The position numbers and the translations under genes are program-made. The notes below the pieces were generated by a model. That model saw nothing but the letters and a program-made list of their open reading frames with translations, did no database searches and was not told the origin of the DNA. 6,341 nt of DNA from an uncultured Alphaproteobacteria bacterium (GTDB lineage: Bacteria; Pseudomonadota; Alphaproteobacteria; Rickettsiales; UBA1997), in the NCBI GenBank assembly GCA_903898475.1, contig CAIUFU010000033.1, positions 1 to 6,341 on the forward strand, read 5' to 3'. Shown piece after piece: positions 1-6,201 of this stretch. Positions within the stretch are counted from its first letter, which is position 1; each line of letters opens with the position of its first letter.

Positions 1-134
1 CAGCCTTCGGGGTCGACGCTGGTGGCGGTGCGCAGGTAGACGTCCATGTTCTGGCTGCCGTCCGGCCCCATGTCGTCCCACCAGCTCAGGAAGTTGGGTT
101 GCCACTGTTCCAGTGCCCGCTTGAGCGTGCGGTC
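1..134 (-). CDS. boxB: BoxB N-terminal fragment (benzoyl-CoA 2,3-epoxidase oxygenase subunit), partial
   Basis: Read on the minus strand, this stretch is open throughout and gives about 44 residues beginning DRTLKRALEQWQPNFL, then a WWDDMGPDG block, then DVYLRTATSVDPEG, running off the window edge in a partial Trp codon. I recognise these blocks from memory as the N-terminal region of BoxB, the diiron oxygenase which, with the reductase BoxA, epoxidises benzoyl-CoA in the aerobic box pathway. BoxB is about 470 residues, so only a small piece is present, and the start codon and first roughly 15-20 residues are missing. The frame stays open past base 134, but residues beyond it no longer look like BoxB. 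GC is 66% (89 of 134 bases), against about 39% in the next 100 bases, so this piece is foreign to the rest of the window. Its codon use fits a high-GC betaproteobacterium, which is inference. Confidence 0.78.
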
Positions 135-590
135 CCTCCTCAAGTGGTTGCAAAAAATTTCGAAAGCCCTTTTTTAATTGGCTCTTCAAGCCTTCATTTT
201 GTTGGCTTCAAGGTTTATGATATTGCGCTTTGGTCTGAGGATAAAAATTTTTCTTACGAAAAAAAATTCGCTATTTTTATTCGTTATAACATGAATTTCT
301 CTAAAGAAGATTTGGCTAAAAGATCAATTGAGGAAATTGAAAGACTGCATGTTTTAGGTGATGCAGAGCGCAAAAATTATTTGGTGCAACTGACACAAAT
401 TTTTAGCTCGGTTAAAAAAGGCGATGAGAAGGTGGCGATGTTTTTACCAGGCAGTGGTGTTAAAATGTTTTATAATGGAAAGCCCCGCGGCAAAATCACC
501 GACCCAAAGCTGGCAAGGCTTTTCATTGATATTTGGTTAGATGAAAAAGGTTCTTACCCAAAAGTAACGCGCGATATTTTGGGGAAATAA
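135..590 (+). CDS. chalcone-isomerase-like domain protein, 5'-truncated at a sequence join
   Basis: The credible protein starts around PPQVVAKNF and continues through the signature GSSSLHFVGFKVYDIALW, an IRYNMNFSKEDLAKRSIEEI helix region, and a C-terminal block MFLPGSGVKMFYNGKPRGKI ending in DILGK. This is the bacterial chalcone-isomerase-like (Chalcone_3 type) pattern. The role of these proteins is not established, and relatives in plants include fatty-acid-binding forms. Most bacterial members are about 180 residues with an N-terminal signal peptide, which is absent here. The frame is open back to a TTG at 99, but those extra codons (99-134) lie inside the antisense boxB fragment, so that start is an artefact and the real start is lost. 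The gene converges on the yfcH-like gene with a single base between the stop codons. Family confidence is good. The exact left boundary is uncertain by about 10 bases. Confidence 0.75.
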   Translation, partial: PPQVVAKNFESPFLIGSSSLHFVGFKVYDIALWSEDKNFSYEKKFAIFIRYNMNFSKEDLAKRSIEEIERLHVLGDAERKNYLVQLTQIFSSVKKGDEKVAMFLPGSGVKMFYNGKPRGKITDPKLARLFIDIWLDEKGSYPKVTRDILGK

Positions 591-604
591 ATTAGGAATT
601 TATT
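586..604. terminator. AT-only hairpin spanning both convergent stop codons
   Basis: The arms AATAAATT (586-593) and AATTTATT (597-604) are perfect reverse complements around an AGG loop. The hairpin contains the TAA of the plus gene (588-590) and the TAA of the minus gene (592-594). With one base between the two genes there is no other space for a terminator, so this may act weakly in both directions. However, an 8-bp stem with no G-C pair is thermodynamically poor and no proper U-tract follows, so it may simply reflect overlapping TAA-rich gene ends. Confidence 0.3.
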
Positions 605-1494
605 AGCGCTTCATCAATTGTAAAAAACTTAAAATCAAAACCGCTATTTAGCAGAACCTGCGGATAAACTCTCTGCCCAGAAAGCAAAAGTTCTTGCGAC
701 ATTTCACCATAAAGTAGCTTCATGGAAATTGCCGGAATGGTGAATAAACAAGGACGATGCAAGCTTTTGGCGAAAGCGCGCGAAAATTCTTCGTTGGTGA
801 CATTGTTTGGAGAAGTTAAATTTACTGCACCAGAAATATCATCTTTATTGATTAGATGAATTATCGCTGCCACCGCATCATCAAGATGAATCCAGCTTAA
901 ATATTGTTTTCCGCCAGAAATTTTCCCTCCCAAACCAAGCTTAAAAGGCAGAGCCATTTTTTTGACAATGCCGCCATTTCTGCCAATGACGACTCCTGTT
1001 CTAAGTAATATGGTGCGAACTTTTTCTTGTGCTTCTTTTGCCGCTTTTTCCCAATCAAAACATAAATTTTGCGAGAAAAGTTTTTGCGTTGTTGGATGCG
1101 AGGTTTCATGAAAAATTGTGCTATCTGCAGTGCCGTAATATCCTATTGCCGAGCCACTAATGAAAAGACTTGGGGTATTTTCGGCGCTCATTATTTTTCC
1201 AACCAGCCTTTGCGTTAAACCAATGCGGCTTTGATATATCTCAGATTTTTTCTTTTTGCTCCAATTCTGAGAAATAGGCTCTCCACAAAGATTTATGATG
1301 ATGTCATAATCAAATTTCTTATCATCCAGATCTCCAATGTAAGAAATTTTAGGCTGCTTTGTGACAGCCGCTTTTCTGCTTAAAACTGTGATTTCTTGTT
1401 TTAATTTAAGAAGCTCTTCGCAGAGCTTTGTGCCAATAAAGCCGGTTCCTCCGGTGATTAAAAACTTATATTTTTTTTGTGAAAGATCCGGCAT
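592..1494 (-). CDS. yfcH: YfcH/TIGR01777-family NAD(P)-binding SDR epimerase-like protein
   Basis: This 300-residue protein is the full length for the family. It opens with a Rossmann strand and nucleotide loop, FLITGGTGFIG (residues 11-21). NLCGEPI follows at 68-74, corresponding to the usual NLAGEPI block, then SGSAIGYYG at 113-121, LLRTGVVIGRNGG at 163-175, and WIHLDDAVAAI at 201-211. The C-terminal DUF1731-type module (about 247-297) carries LLYGEMSQELLLSGQRVYP. The classical SDR YxxxK pair is not visible after Y119/Y120, which I believe is normal in this group. The substrate is unknown; members are annotated as epimerases or cell-division-inhibitor-like (SulA-like) proteins without firm biochemistry. 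The ATG at 1494 is the only sensible start: the next Met is residue 102, and an in-frame stop lies at 1525-1527 upstream. No clear Shine-Dalgarno sequence precedes it. Confidence 0.9.
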   Translation of the reverse strand: MPDLSQKKYKFLITGGTGFIGTKLCEELLKLKQEITVLSRKAAVTKQPKISYIGDLDDKKFDYDIIINLCGEPISQNWSKKKKSEIYQSRIGLTQRLVGKIMSAENTPSLFISGSAIGYYGTADSTIFHETSHPTTQKLFSQNLCFDWEKAAKEAQEKVRTILLRTGVVIGRNGGIVKKMALPFKLGLGGKISGGKQYLSWIHLDDAVAAIIHLINKDDISGAVNLTSPNNVTNEEFSRAFAKSLHRPCLFTIPAISMKLLYGEMSQELLLSGQRVYPQVLLNSGFDFKFFTIDEALINS

Positions 1495-1571
1495 TTTAAA
1501 AAGAATTATTTGGTTGCAGCTTTTTAATAAATTGCTGACTTCATTTTCCCCAAGATCAGATATCTCAAATA

Positions 1572-1633
1572 AAAATAAATGGGTTAAATTCCGACTCTTA
1601 GTGTCAGATATCGAGATTTGACCCCTTTATTTT
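1572..1633. repeat. 62-bp imperfect palindrome, REP/MITE-like
   Basis: The arm at 1572-1590 (core AATGGGTTAAATT) pairs with 1615-1633 (core GATTTGACCCCTTT) at 16 of 19 positions. The 24-bp centre holds a smaller hairpin, GACTC (1593-1597), TTA loop, GTGTC (1601-1605), with one mismatch. The whole element therefore folds as a long stem with an internal loop on either strand. GGGTYAAAT-type ends around an inner hairpin resemble the extragenic palindromes associated with REP/RAYT or MITE families; that is from memory. It sits upstream of two divergent genes, where terminators are not expected. Only one copy is visible here. Confidence 0.5.
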
Positions 1634-1669
1634 GTTGCAATGCAAGTCGGACTTTTTTCAGCAACAAAA
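1630..1669. promoter_or_regulatory. nested inverted repeat upstream of flavoprotein gene, possible operator
   Basis: Perfect 9-bp arms TTTTGTTGC (1630-1638) and GCAACAAAA (1661-1669) enclose 22 bases that contain a second palindrome, AAGTC-G-GACTT (1644-1654), followed by a T run. The dyad ends 41 bases before the ATG at 1711 and shares four bases with the larger palindrome on its left. It could be an operator, a hairpin in the flavoprotein leader, or part of a composite repeat with its neighbour. Nothing here identifies the binding protein. Confidence 0.35.
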
Positions 1670-1710
1670 CATGCATATCCTATTCATTGAAAGAGAACAA
1701 TTAGTAACTC

Positions 1711-2922
1711 ATGAAAAACCGTAAAAACATTGCAATTATCGGCGGCGGGCCAAGCGGGTTAATGGCGGCCGAAATTATTGCGGCGTCAGGGCATCGCGTA
1801 ACAATCTATGATGCGATGCCAACAATGGGGCGCAAATTTTTGCTGGCCGGAAGGGGGGGCTTAAACCTAAGTCATAGCGAGCCTTTAGAACAATTTACCA
1901 CGCGCTACTTTGAAGCCTCTAATTGGCTGGCGCCATATATCAAGGCCTACGATCCCCAAAAATTACGCAAATGGTGCGAAGAGTTAGGGGAAGAAACTTT
2001 TATTGGCACTAGCGGCAGAATTTTTCCGCGCAGCATGAAAGCATCTCCACTGCTGAGAGCGTGGCTTAAAAGACTAGATAATCTTGGTGTGGAGTATCGC
2101 TTGCGTCACTTGTGGCAAGGGTTTGACGGGGAGAATCTAATATTTAGCGATGCGGCTAAAAACATCATAAAAGTAAAAGCAGATGCAACCTTACTTGCGC
2201 TTGGCGGAGCCTCGTGGCCACATTTGGGATCAACTGGCTCTTGGGTTGAGATACTCTCAAAATATGGTGTAAACATTTCTCAGCTTCGCCCTTCTAATTG
2301 TGGTTTTGTGACTAAATGGTCAGATCATTTGATCACAAAATTTGCCGGCACGCCCCTAAAAGCCATCGCCGTTAAACATAAAAATTTTTCTCACAAAGGC
2401 GAAATAATTATCACCAAACAAGGAATTGAAGGAGGCCCAGTTTATGCTTTGTCTTCTAGCTTGCGTGAATCAATTAAAAGCGAAGGCAAAGCGGTTTTAT
2501 ATTTAGATTTGCGGCCCGAAATGTCGCCTGCAGCATTAGCCCAAAAATTACAAATCCGCGGCAAAGAATCACTGAGCAATTATTTACGCAAAGCCGGATT
2601 TCCGGCGGTTGCCAGCGCCCTGCTCCATGAATTAATTCTCCCCTCTCAACTAGCTAAAACAACTTCAGATGCGCTGGCAAACTACCTAAAAAATCTACCA
2701 ATTACATTAACTTCAACCACCGACATCACCCGCGCCATTTCAACCGCTGGAGGAATTAGCCGCGAATCTTTAGATGAAAATTTCATGTTAAAAACCAAAC
2801 CCGGAATTTTCGCAGCCGGTGAAATGCTAGACTGGGAAGCCCCAACCGGCGGCTATCTCTTACAAGGCTGTTTCAGCACAGCTGTAGCTGCGGCGAAAGG
2901 AATATTGGATTTTGTTAAATAA
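1711..2922 (+). CDS. FAD-dependent flavoprotein, TIGR03862 (PP_4765)/HI0933-like family
   Basis: This 403-residue protein begins with the dinucleotide-binding βαβ loop GGGPSG (11-16). It is followed by the family signature MGRKFLLAGRGGLNLSHSE (39-57) and then SGRIFPRSMKAS (101-112). A second FAD-contact block LLALGGASWPHLGSTG lies at 161-176, AISTAGGISRESLD at 342-355, and the C-terminal flavin-binding segment GIFAAGEMLDWEAPTGGYLL at 365-384. These match the BaiN/HI0933-like 'aminoacetone oxidase' flavoproteins, most closely the PP_4765 subgroup. No substrate is established for that subgroup. It is probably a cytosolic redox enzyme, with no signal peptide or membrane span. Length is normal and the ATG at 1711 gives the expected short lead-in to the Rossmann strand. 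It stands alone, divergent from the yfcH-like gene and convergent with the next gene. Confidence 0.93.
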   Translation: MKNRKNIAIIGGGPSGLMAAEIIAASGHRVTIYDAMPTMGRKFLLAGRGGLNLSHSEPLEQFTTRYFEASNWLAPYIKAYDPQKLRKWCEELGEETFIGTSGRIFPRSMKASPLLRAWLKRLDNLGVEYRLRHLWQGFDGENLIFSDAAKNIIKVKADATLLALGGASWPHLGSTGSWVEILSKYGVNISQLRPSNCGFVTKWSDHLITKFAGTPLKAIAVKHKNFSHKGEIIITKQGIEGGPVYALSSSLRESIKSEGKAVLYLDLRPEMSPAALAQKLQIRGKESLSNYLRKAGFPAVASALLHELILPSQLAKTTSDALANYLKNLPITLTSTTDITRAISTAGGISRESLDENFMLKTKPGIFAAGEMLDWEAPTGGYLLQGCFSTAVAAAKGILDFVK

Positions 2923-2930
2923 TTTTTTTT

Positions 2931-2971
2931 AGAAAAAATAAAAAGTTCCAGCTCACTTATCAGAGGGGAAC
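2931..2971 (-). terminator. rho-independent terminator for the 588-codon minus-strand gene
   Basis: On the minus strand GTTCC (2971-2967) pairs with GGAAC (2949-2945), and inside it CTC (2965-2963) pairs with GAG (2954-2952) around an 8-base loop, with a small bulge between the two helices. The stem is followed directly by a T-rich tract, TTTTTATTTTTT, over 2944-2933. On the plus strand the same hairpin is preceded, not followed, by the homopolymer, so it should work only leftward. It lies about 80 bases past the stop at 3050. The remaining spacer holds a GTCCTA/TAGGAC pairing (3010-3015 with 2973-2978) and a TACCCCCG direct repeat at 3014-3021 and 3026-3033. Confidence 0.55.
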
Positions 2972-3049
2972 CTAGGACGAAAGAAATTAACTATACTGTC
3001 ACCTGAATTGTCCTACCCCCGTTTATACCCCCGAGAATTTTTCTAAAGA

Positions 3050-4816
3050 TTAGCGAGAGTACCATTTTTCAGAACTTCTCTGTATTGCATTTTCTAGGTC
3101 AGAAGCATTTGCAGGCGCACATTTCTCAACCCAACTTTTTGCAACCTCCTCTTTTCTGCTTTTATACTCAGTAAAATCACCGGGAAGAACTTTAGATGGT
3201 CCGCCATATTTATGAACTCTCAGCGACGGTTCTTGCAAAATTTCATCAAGGTTTTGAGAGAGTTTTCTGCCGCACGGAATGCCGCCAGAATGTGCCTCTG
3301 TTTTTTTTGCACTTCCCATTGTCTTCATCGTGTAAGATAAGGCTCCACCGTTTTCAACAAGTTCTCCGGCTTTTTTCCCTGGCACAAATTTTCCAACAAG
3401 AGCTCTTTCAAAATTCCAATTGGCTGGGTCCTCAATTATTAAGTCGAGCATCATGTTAGTTTCTACAACTGAAGATGGAGATCGAAAAGCTTCTGTTCCA
3501 AACAACAACTCAACCGCATCAACAACAATTTGCTTCTTCTCTGGCGAGAGAAATTCAGATAATTTTTGATCATTAACTTTAAGTTTGTCGAAAGTCTCTT
3601 GCGCGCCTCTTTTGAAGACTCCTCTAATAATAACAGCTAATGAAGCATCTTCTAGATCAATCGTATTAAGCTTCCCTAAAACACTTTTGTAATTGCCGAG
3701 GTTAAACACTTCTTCTTCAATAGTTCCTCTGTGAGCAAATCGATCCTTGGCTTTATCCTCCCTCTTATCTCTTGAAACACTTTGTTTTTTTTGGCTCACC
3801 AGATCTTCTTCAGCATTGAATACCAAACTTTGAGAAACCTCAAAACCCTCACCTTCCACCTCTCTAGAGTTTCTAACGAGAGAACGATATCGCAATAATT
3901 CTTCAGCGTAGAAATCACTTACCGACTCAATGTCAGGATTGACCCTAGATCTACGCAAAGTAGGTCTTCTAACCGCTGGAAGCTGTGCAGCAAAATTTTG
4001 AGATAGTGATTTTAATTGATCATCACTCACATTCGTTGCGGCACCCAAAGAGTGAGCAAAATTTGAAACTTCATACTTCAAAGAAGAGTCGACAACTTCT
4101 CTATTTGTCTGTCTTAGAAATTGTCTTAAAAAACGAAATTTGTTTTCCTCATCAAAAAGAATCGCATCTTCCAATCCCCTGTCCTCTCTAAACATTTCCA
4201 CAAAAGAACTAGCTGTTTGTGGCGGGAATAACTCTCTAAGAGAAGATACAGTTTCTTGATCTCGTTTCCATTTGGTAGCTTGCTCAGAAGTAATAATCCC
4301 GCCGTCTTTCATAGCCGCTACAAGCATGATGTTATATATCGAAGCAGCTCCTATCTCCAGAGAAACAGCTCCGAAAGACTCATATTTTTTTTGTCTGTAT
4401 TTAGAAAGATGCTGATAAATAGCCCTTCTGCCTTCCATCTCCATGATGTAAGATGGATTGTCTGATAAAAACTCTTTTGCTTCAAAAAGCCTGTCCCTGA
4501 TTTCCTCTTTTTCCGCCTCTAGCGCAATTAATTTTTCTTGCTCTTCTGGGCTCAGCCCCTCTTCCCAAAATCTTCTTTTTAAAGAGTTGATCTCGTAAGA
4601 ATGCATGATTTTAAAATCACGCAAATCATCTCTGATCTCATCAACTCTCTTCTTCGGAGCCTTCTTGTAATCCAAACTTTCATCTTCATCCGATGAGTCA
4701 TCATAATCACGCAGCAATACTGCTTTTTCGTGAGCTAGTTTTGACTTTCTGATTTCCTCTATTTCTTCAGAGCTCAAAGGCTCTAGCATTAGAGGTTCAA
4801 CATACCTTCTGCGCAT
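3050..4816 (-). CDS. unrecognised 588-residue hydrophilic protein (ORFan)
   Basis: I do not recognise a family. The protein is highly charged. It has an acidic Ser/Asp/Glu run at 38-47 (DYDDSSDEDE), then a long charged helical region at about 55-117 that is a coiled-coil candidate (SLKRRF, LSPEEQEKLIALEAEKEEIRDRLFEAKEF). A moderately hydrophobic helix lies at about 148-169 (LEIGAASIYNIMLVAAM), probably too weak for a membrane span. A basic, Ser-rich linker occupies 282-292 and 340-360. A more compact C-terminal half carries AVELLFGTEAFRSP and MMLDLIIEDPANW at 434-467. There is no signal peptide and only two cysteines (515 and 566). The ATG at 4816 is preceded by an AT-rich leader with no Shine-Dalgarno. 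Composition resembles its neighbours. The modular charged build would suit a host-directed or structural protein, but that is inference. Continuous coding over 1.7 kb makes it a real gene. Confidence 0.8.
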   Translation of the reverse strand: MRRRYVEPLMLEPLSSEEIEEIRKSKLAHEKAVLLRDYDDSSDEDESLDYKKAPKKRVDEIRDDLRDFKIMHSYEINSLKRRFWEEGLSPEEQEKLIALEAEKEEIRDRLFEAKEFLSDNPSYIMEMEGRRAIYQHLSKYRQKKYESFGAVSLEIGAASIYNIMLVAAMKDGGIITSEQATKWKRDQETVSSLRELFPPQTASSFVEMFREDRGLEDAILFDEENKFRFLRQFLRQTNREVVDSSLKYEVSNFAHSLGAATNVSDDQLKSLSQNFAAQLPAVRRPTLRRSRVNPDIESVSDFYAEELLRYRSLVRNSREVEGEGFEVSQSLVFNAEEDLVSQKKQSVSRDKREDKAKDRFAHRGTIEEEVFNLGNYKSVLGKLNTIDLEDASLAVIIRGVFKRGAQETFDKLKVNDQKLSEFLSPEKKQIVVDAVELLFGTEAFRSPSSVVETNMMLDLIIEDPANWNFERALVGKFVPGKKAGELVENGGALSYTMKTMGSAKKTEAHSGGIPCGRKLSQNLDEILQEPSLRVHKYGGPSKVLPGDFTEYKSRKEEVAKSWVEKCAPANASDLENAIQRSSEKWYSR

Positions 4817-5037
4817 TTTGTTTATATTTATTTTAGGTTATCTTCTTCTCTCGGTCATCAATTGTCGAACCTCCGACTAAGTGATTAACAGTCTGATTTT
4901 TACAAAAAGTCACAACTTACTAAAAGTGATGGTAGCAATGAAATCAAGGTTCTGCAGCTTTTTTCTTGTTGGCGCTGATTACGATTTATTGCCAAAATTT
5001 GTGGCTAAGCGTCCCAAAGAAATAATCAAAGCTTCAA
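4817..5037. promoter_or_regulatory. intergenic region between fic and the 588-codon gene; possible decayed ORF
   Basis: This 221-bp spacer should contain the promoter of the downstream 588-codon gene, but no clear promoter boxes are visible. On the minus strand one frame is open for 18 codons from 5035 (EALIISLGRLATNFGNKS). It then meets TAA at 4981-4979 and continues for 22 more codons in the same frame (SAPTRKKLQNLDFIATITF...) to TGA at 4912-4910. This could be a decayed coding remnant. A 64-codon plus-strand frame from a GTG at 4881 to 5075 overlaps it and also the 3' end of fic, so I do not call it a gene. A weak dyad, GATTTTT-AC-AAAAAGTC, lies near 4895-4911. No clear terminator for fic is present. 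Confidence 0.35.
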
Positions 5038-6189
5038 CTATTTTTCCAGCAAGCTTAGGTAAGAATCAAACCTGAATAATTTATTTCTCTTCTGCTTGGT
5101 TTCAAGTTTTAGAATCTCAAGCTTGACCAATTTCTGAATTATCGAATTGGCGGTGTTGTAGCTAACATCAAGCGAGTTTTGTAGCTCTGCAACACTAATA
5201 ACTGGAAATTGAAACAAGATCACCAAAGCCTGATTTGCCTGACTTTCTGGCAAACTAAAATTTTTCGAAGTGGTGATTTTTTTACTCAATTGCTTTTCCA
5301 ACTTCTCAATCTCTCTGGCTTTTTTACAAGCATCCGCAGCGCTTTCCTTGATGGCTTTCAGATAAAAAGAAATCCAACCCTCAAAATCGCCTTTAGTTCT
5401 AACCGCATCAAGTTTTTGGTAATATTTAGCGTGATGTTTTTTGAAGTAAGTTGATGGGTAAAGAATTGGTGCGTGGATTACTTTTTCTTGAATCAGCATT
5501 AACACAATCAACAGCCGACCAATTCTGCCATTGCCATCTAAAAAAGGATGAATGGTTTCAAATTGAACATGCATCAAACCAGCTTTTACAAGTGCGGGCA
5601 AAGAATCATCACCATTAATAAATTTTTCTAAATCAGCAATTAACTCTTCAACTTTATTTGCTGGTGGCGGAGTTAATTTTCCAACTTTCACAGGTTGCTT
5701 TCGGTAATTTCCAGGATTGGCTTTTTGTCCTTCACCGCCACTCATCAAAACTTTATGAGCCTCTAAAATCACTCGCGAGACAATCGGAAAGTTTTGTTTT
5801 TGTACCAGCTCCAAAGCTGCATCCAGAGCTTTACCATAATTCAAAACCAGCTGGGTTTGTTTGTTGTTTTTTGCATTGTTTGAAGCCGCTGAAATCTCAT
5901 TGGTAAAAACATCGACCATCGTGGTATGAATTCCCTCAATTGCCGAGGAAAGAAGGGCTTCTTTTAAACAATAGGCTTTGATGAATCTTTCAATATTTGG
6001 CAACCTGTCGGCCATCTCATTTAGCTGCCCCAAAGCCTGCATCGCTTGTCCATAAAGCTCAATCAAATCAGAACTAAAGTCAAAAGAAGGATTTTTTGGC
6101 GGAAGCGCCAAGGGAATGAAAAATTCTAACTCACCAAGTTTTTGGTAAGTGCCGGTTTGGCGTTGATTTTTCTGGAGTTGTGAGGTCAT
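5038..6189 (-). CDS. fic: Fic-domain protein AMP-transferase with N-terminal inhibitory motif and C-terminal winged helix
   Basis: This 383-residue protein has the complete Fic catalytic motif HPFLDGNGRIGR at 214-225. H214 is the expected general base, D218 the metal ligand, and N220, R222 and R225 the nucleotide contacts. The inhibitory motif (S/T)xxxE(G/N) is present before it as SSAIEG (81-86), with E85 expected to block ATP, so this is a class II, self-restrained Fic. The substrate flap is recognisable at about 162-180 (YRKQPVKVGKLTPPP). A Fic_N domain covers about 15-95 and the Fic core about 138-280. Residues about 315-375 form a winged-helix-like DNA-binding module (VISVAELQNSLDVSYNTANS). 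The architecture and length match SoFic-like enzymes of about 370 residues. Such proteins transfer AMP from ATP to Ser/Thr/Tyr of target proteins or to themselves; the target here is unknown. There is no secretion signal. The ATG at 6189 lacks a Shine-Dalgarno sequence. Confidence 0.93.
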   Translation of the reverse strand: MTSQLQKNQRQTGTYQKLGELEFFIPLALPPKNPSFDFSSDLIELYGQAMQALGQLNEMADRLPNIERFIKAYCLKEALLSSAIEGIHTTMVDVFTNEISAASNNAKNNKQTQLVLNYGKALDAALELVQKQNFPIVSRVILEAHKVLMSGGEGQKANPGNYRKQPVKVGKLTPPPANKVEELIADLEKFINGDDSLPALVKAGLMHVQFETIHPFLDGNGRIGRLLIVLMLIQEKVIHAPILYPSTYFKKHHAKYYQKLDAVRTKGDFEGWISFYLKAIKESAADACKKAREIEKLEKQLSKKITTSKNFSLPESQANQALVILFQFPVISVAELQNSLDVSYNTANSIIQKLVKLEILKLETKQKRNKLFRFDSYLSLLEK

Positions 6190-6201
6190 TTGCGACTAGG
6201 A

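Larger units (their letters stand above)
1495..1710. promoter_or_regulatory. divergent intergenic region between yfcH-like and flavoprotein genes
   Basis: This 216-bp spacer separates two outward-facing starts and must hold both promoters unless each lies far upstream. It contains two dyads described separately (1572-1633 and 1630-1669). The octamer CAGATATC occurs twice in the same orientation, at 1557-1564 and 1605-1612. I see no convincing paired -35/-10 boxes for either gene; the only plus-strand candidate is a TATCCT-like -10 near 1676-1681, without a good -35. The flavoprotein start at 1711 is preceded by only a weak purine stretch, AAAGAGAA, centred about 15 bases upstream. Confidence 0.5.

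Noticed and set aside
99..134. TTG start giving a 163-aa chalcone-isomerase-like protein
   Set aside because: These codons are the antisense of the boxB fragment at 66% GC and do not resemble the family's signal peptide, so the start is an artefact of the join.
897..1109. 70-codon minus-strand frame
   Set aside because: It lies entirely inside the yfcH-like gene in another frame and its lysine-rich product has no family features.
1361..1621. 86-codon plus-strand frame
   Set aside because: Its first half is antisense to the well-supported yfcH N-terminus and its second half runs through the palindrome; it is a shadow.
3196..4465. Three plus-strand frames of 68-87 codons
   Set aside because: All are antisense to the 588-codon gene, which is open over its whole length; none has protein-like features of its own.
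4845..4880. Possible tRNA T-arm: GGTTCGAC on the minus strand
   Set aside because: The bases around it do not form the 5-bp T-stem, and no acceptor, D or anticodon arm can be drawn; it is only a 4-bp GTCG/CGAC hairpin.
4881..5075. 64-codon plus-strand frame with a GTG start
   Set aside because: It overlaps the fic 3' end, has no RBS, and lies antisense to an equally plausible minus-strand remnant; not enough support for a gene.
5209..5906. Two plus-strand frames of 81-82 codons
   Set aside because: Both are antisense shadows of the clear Fic coding sequence.
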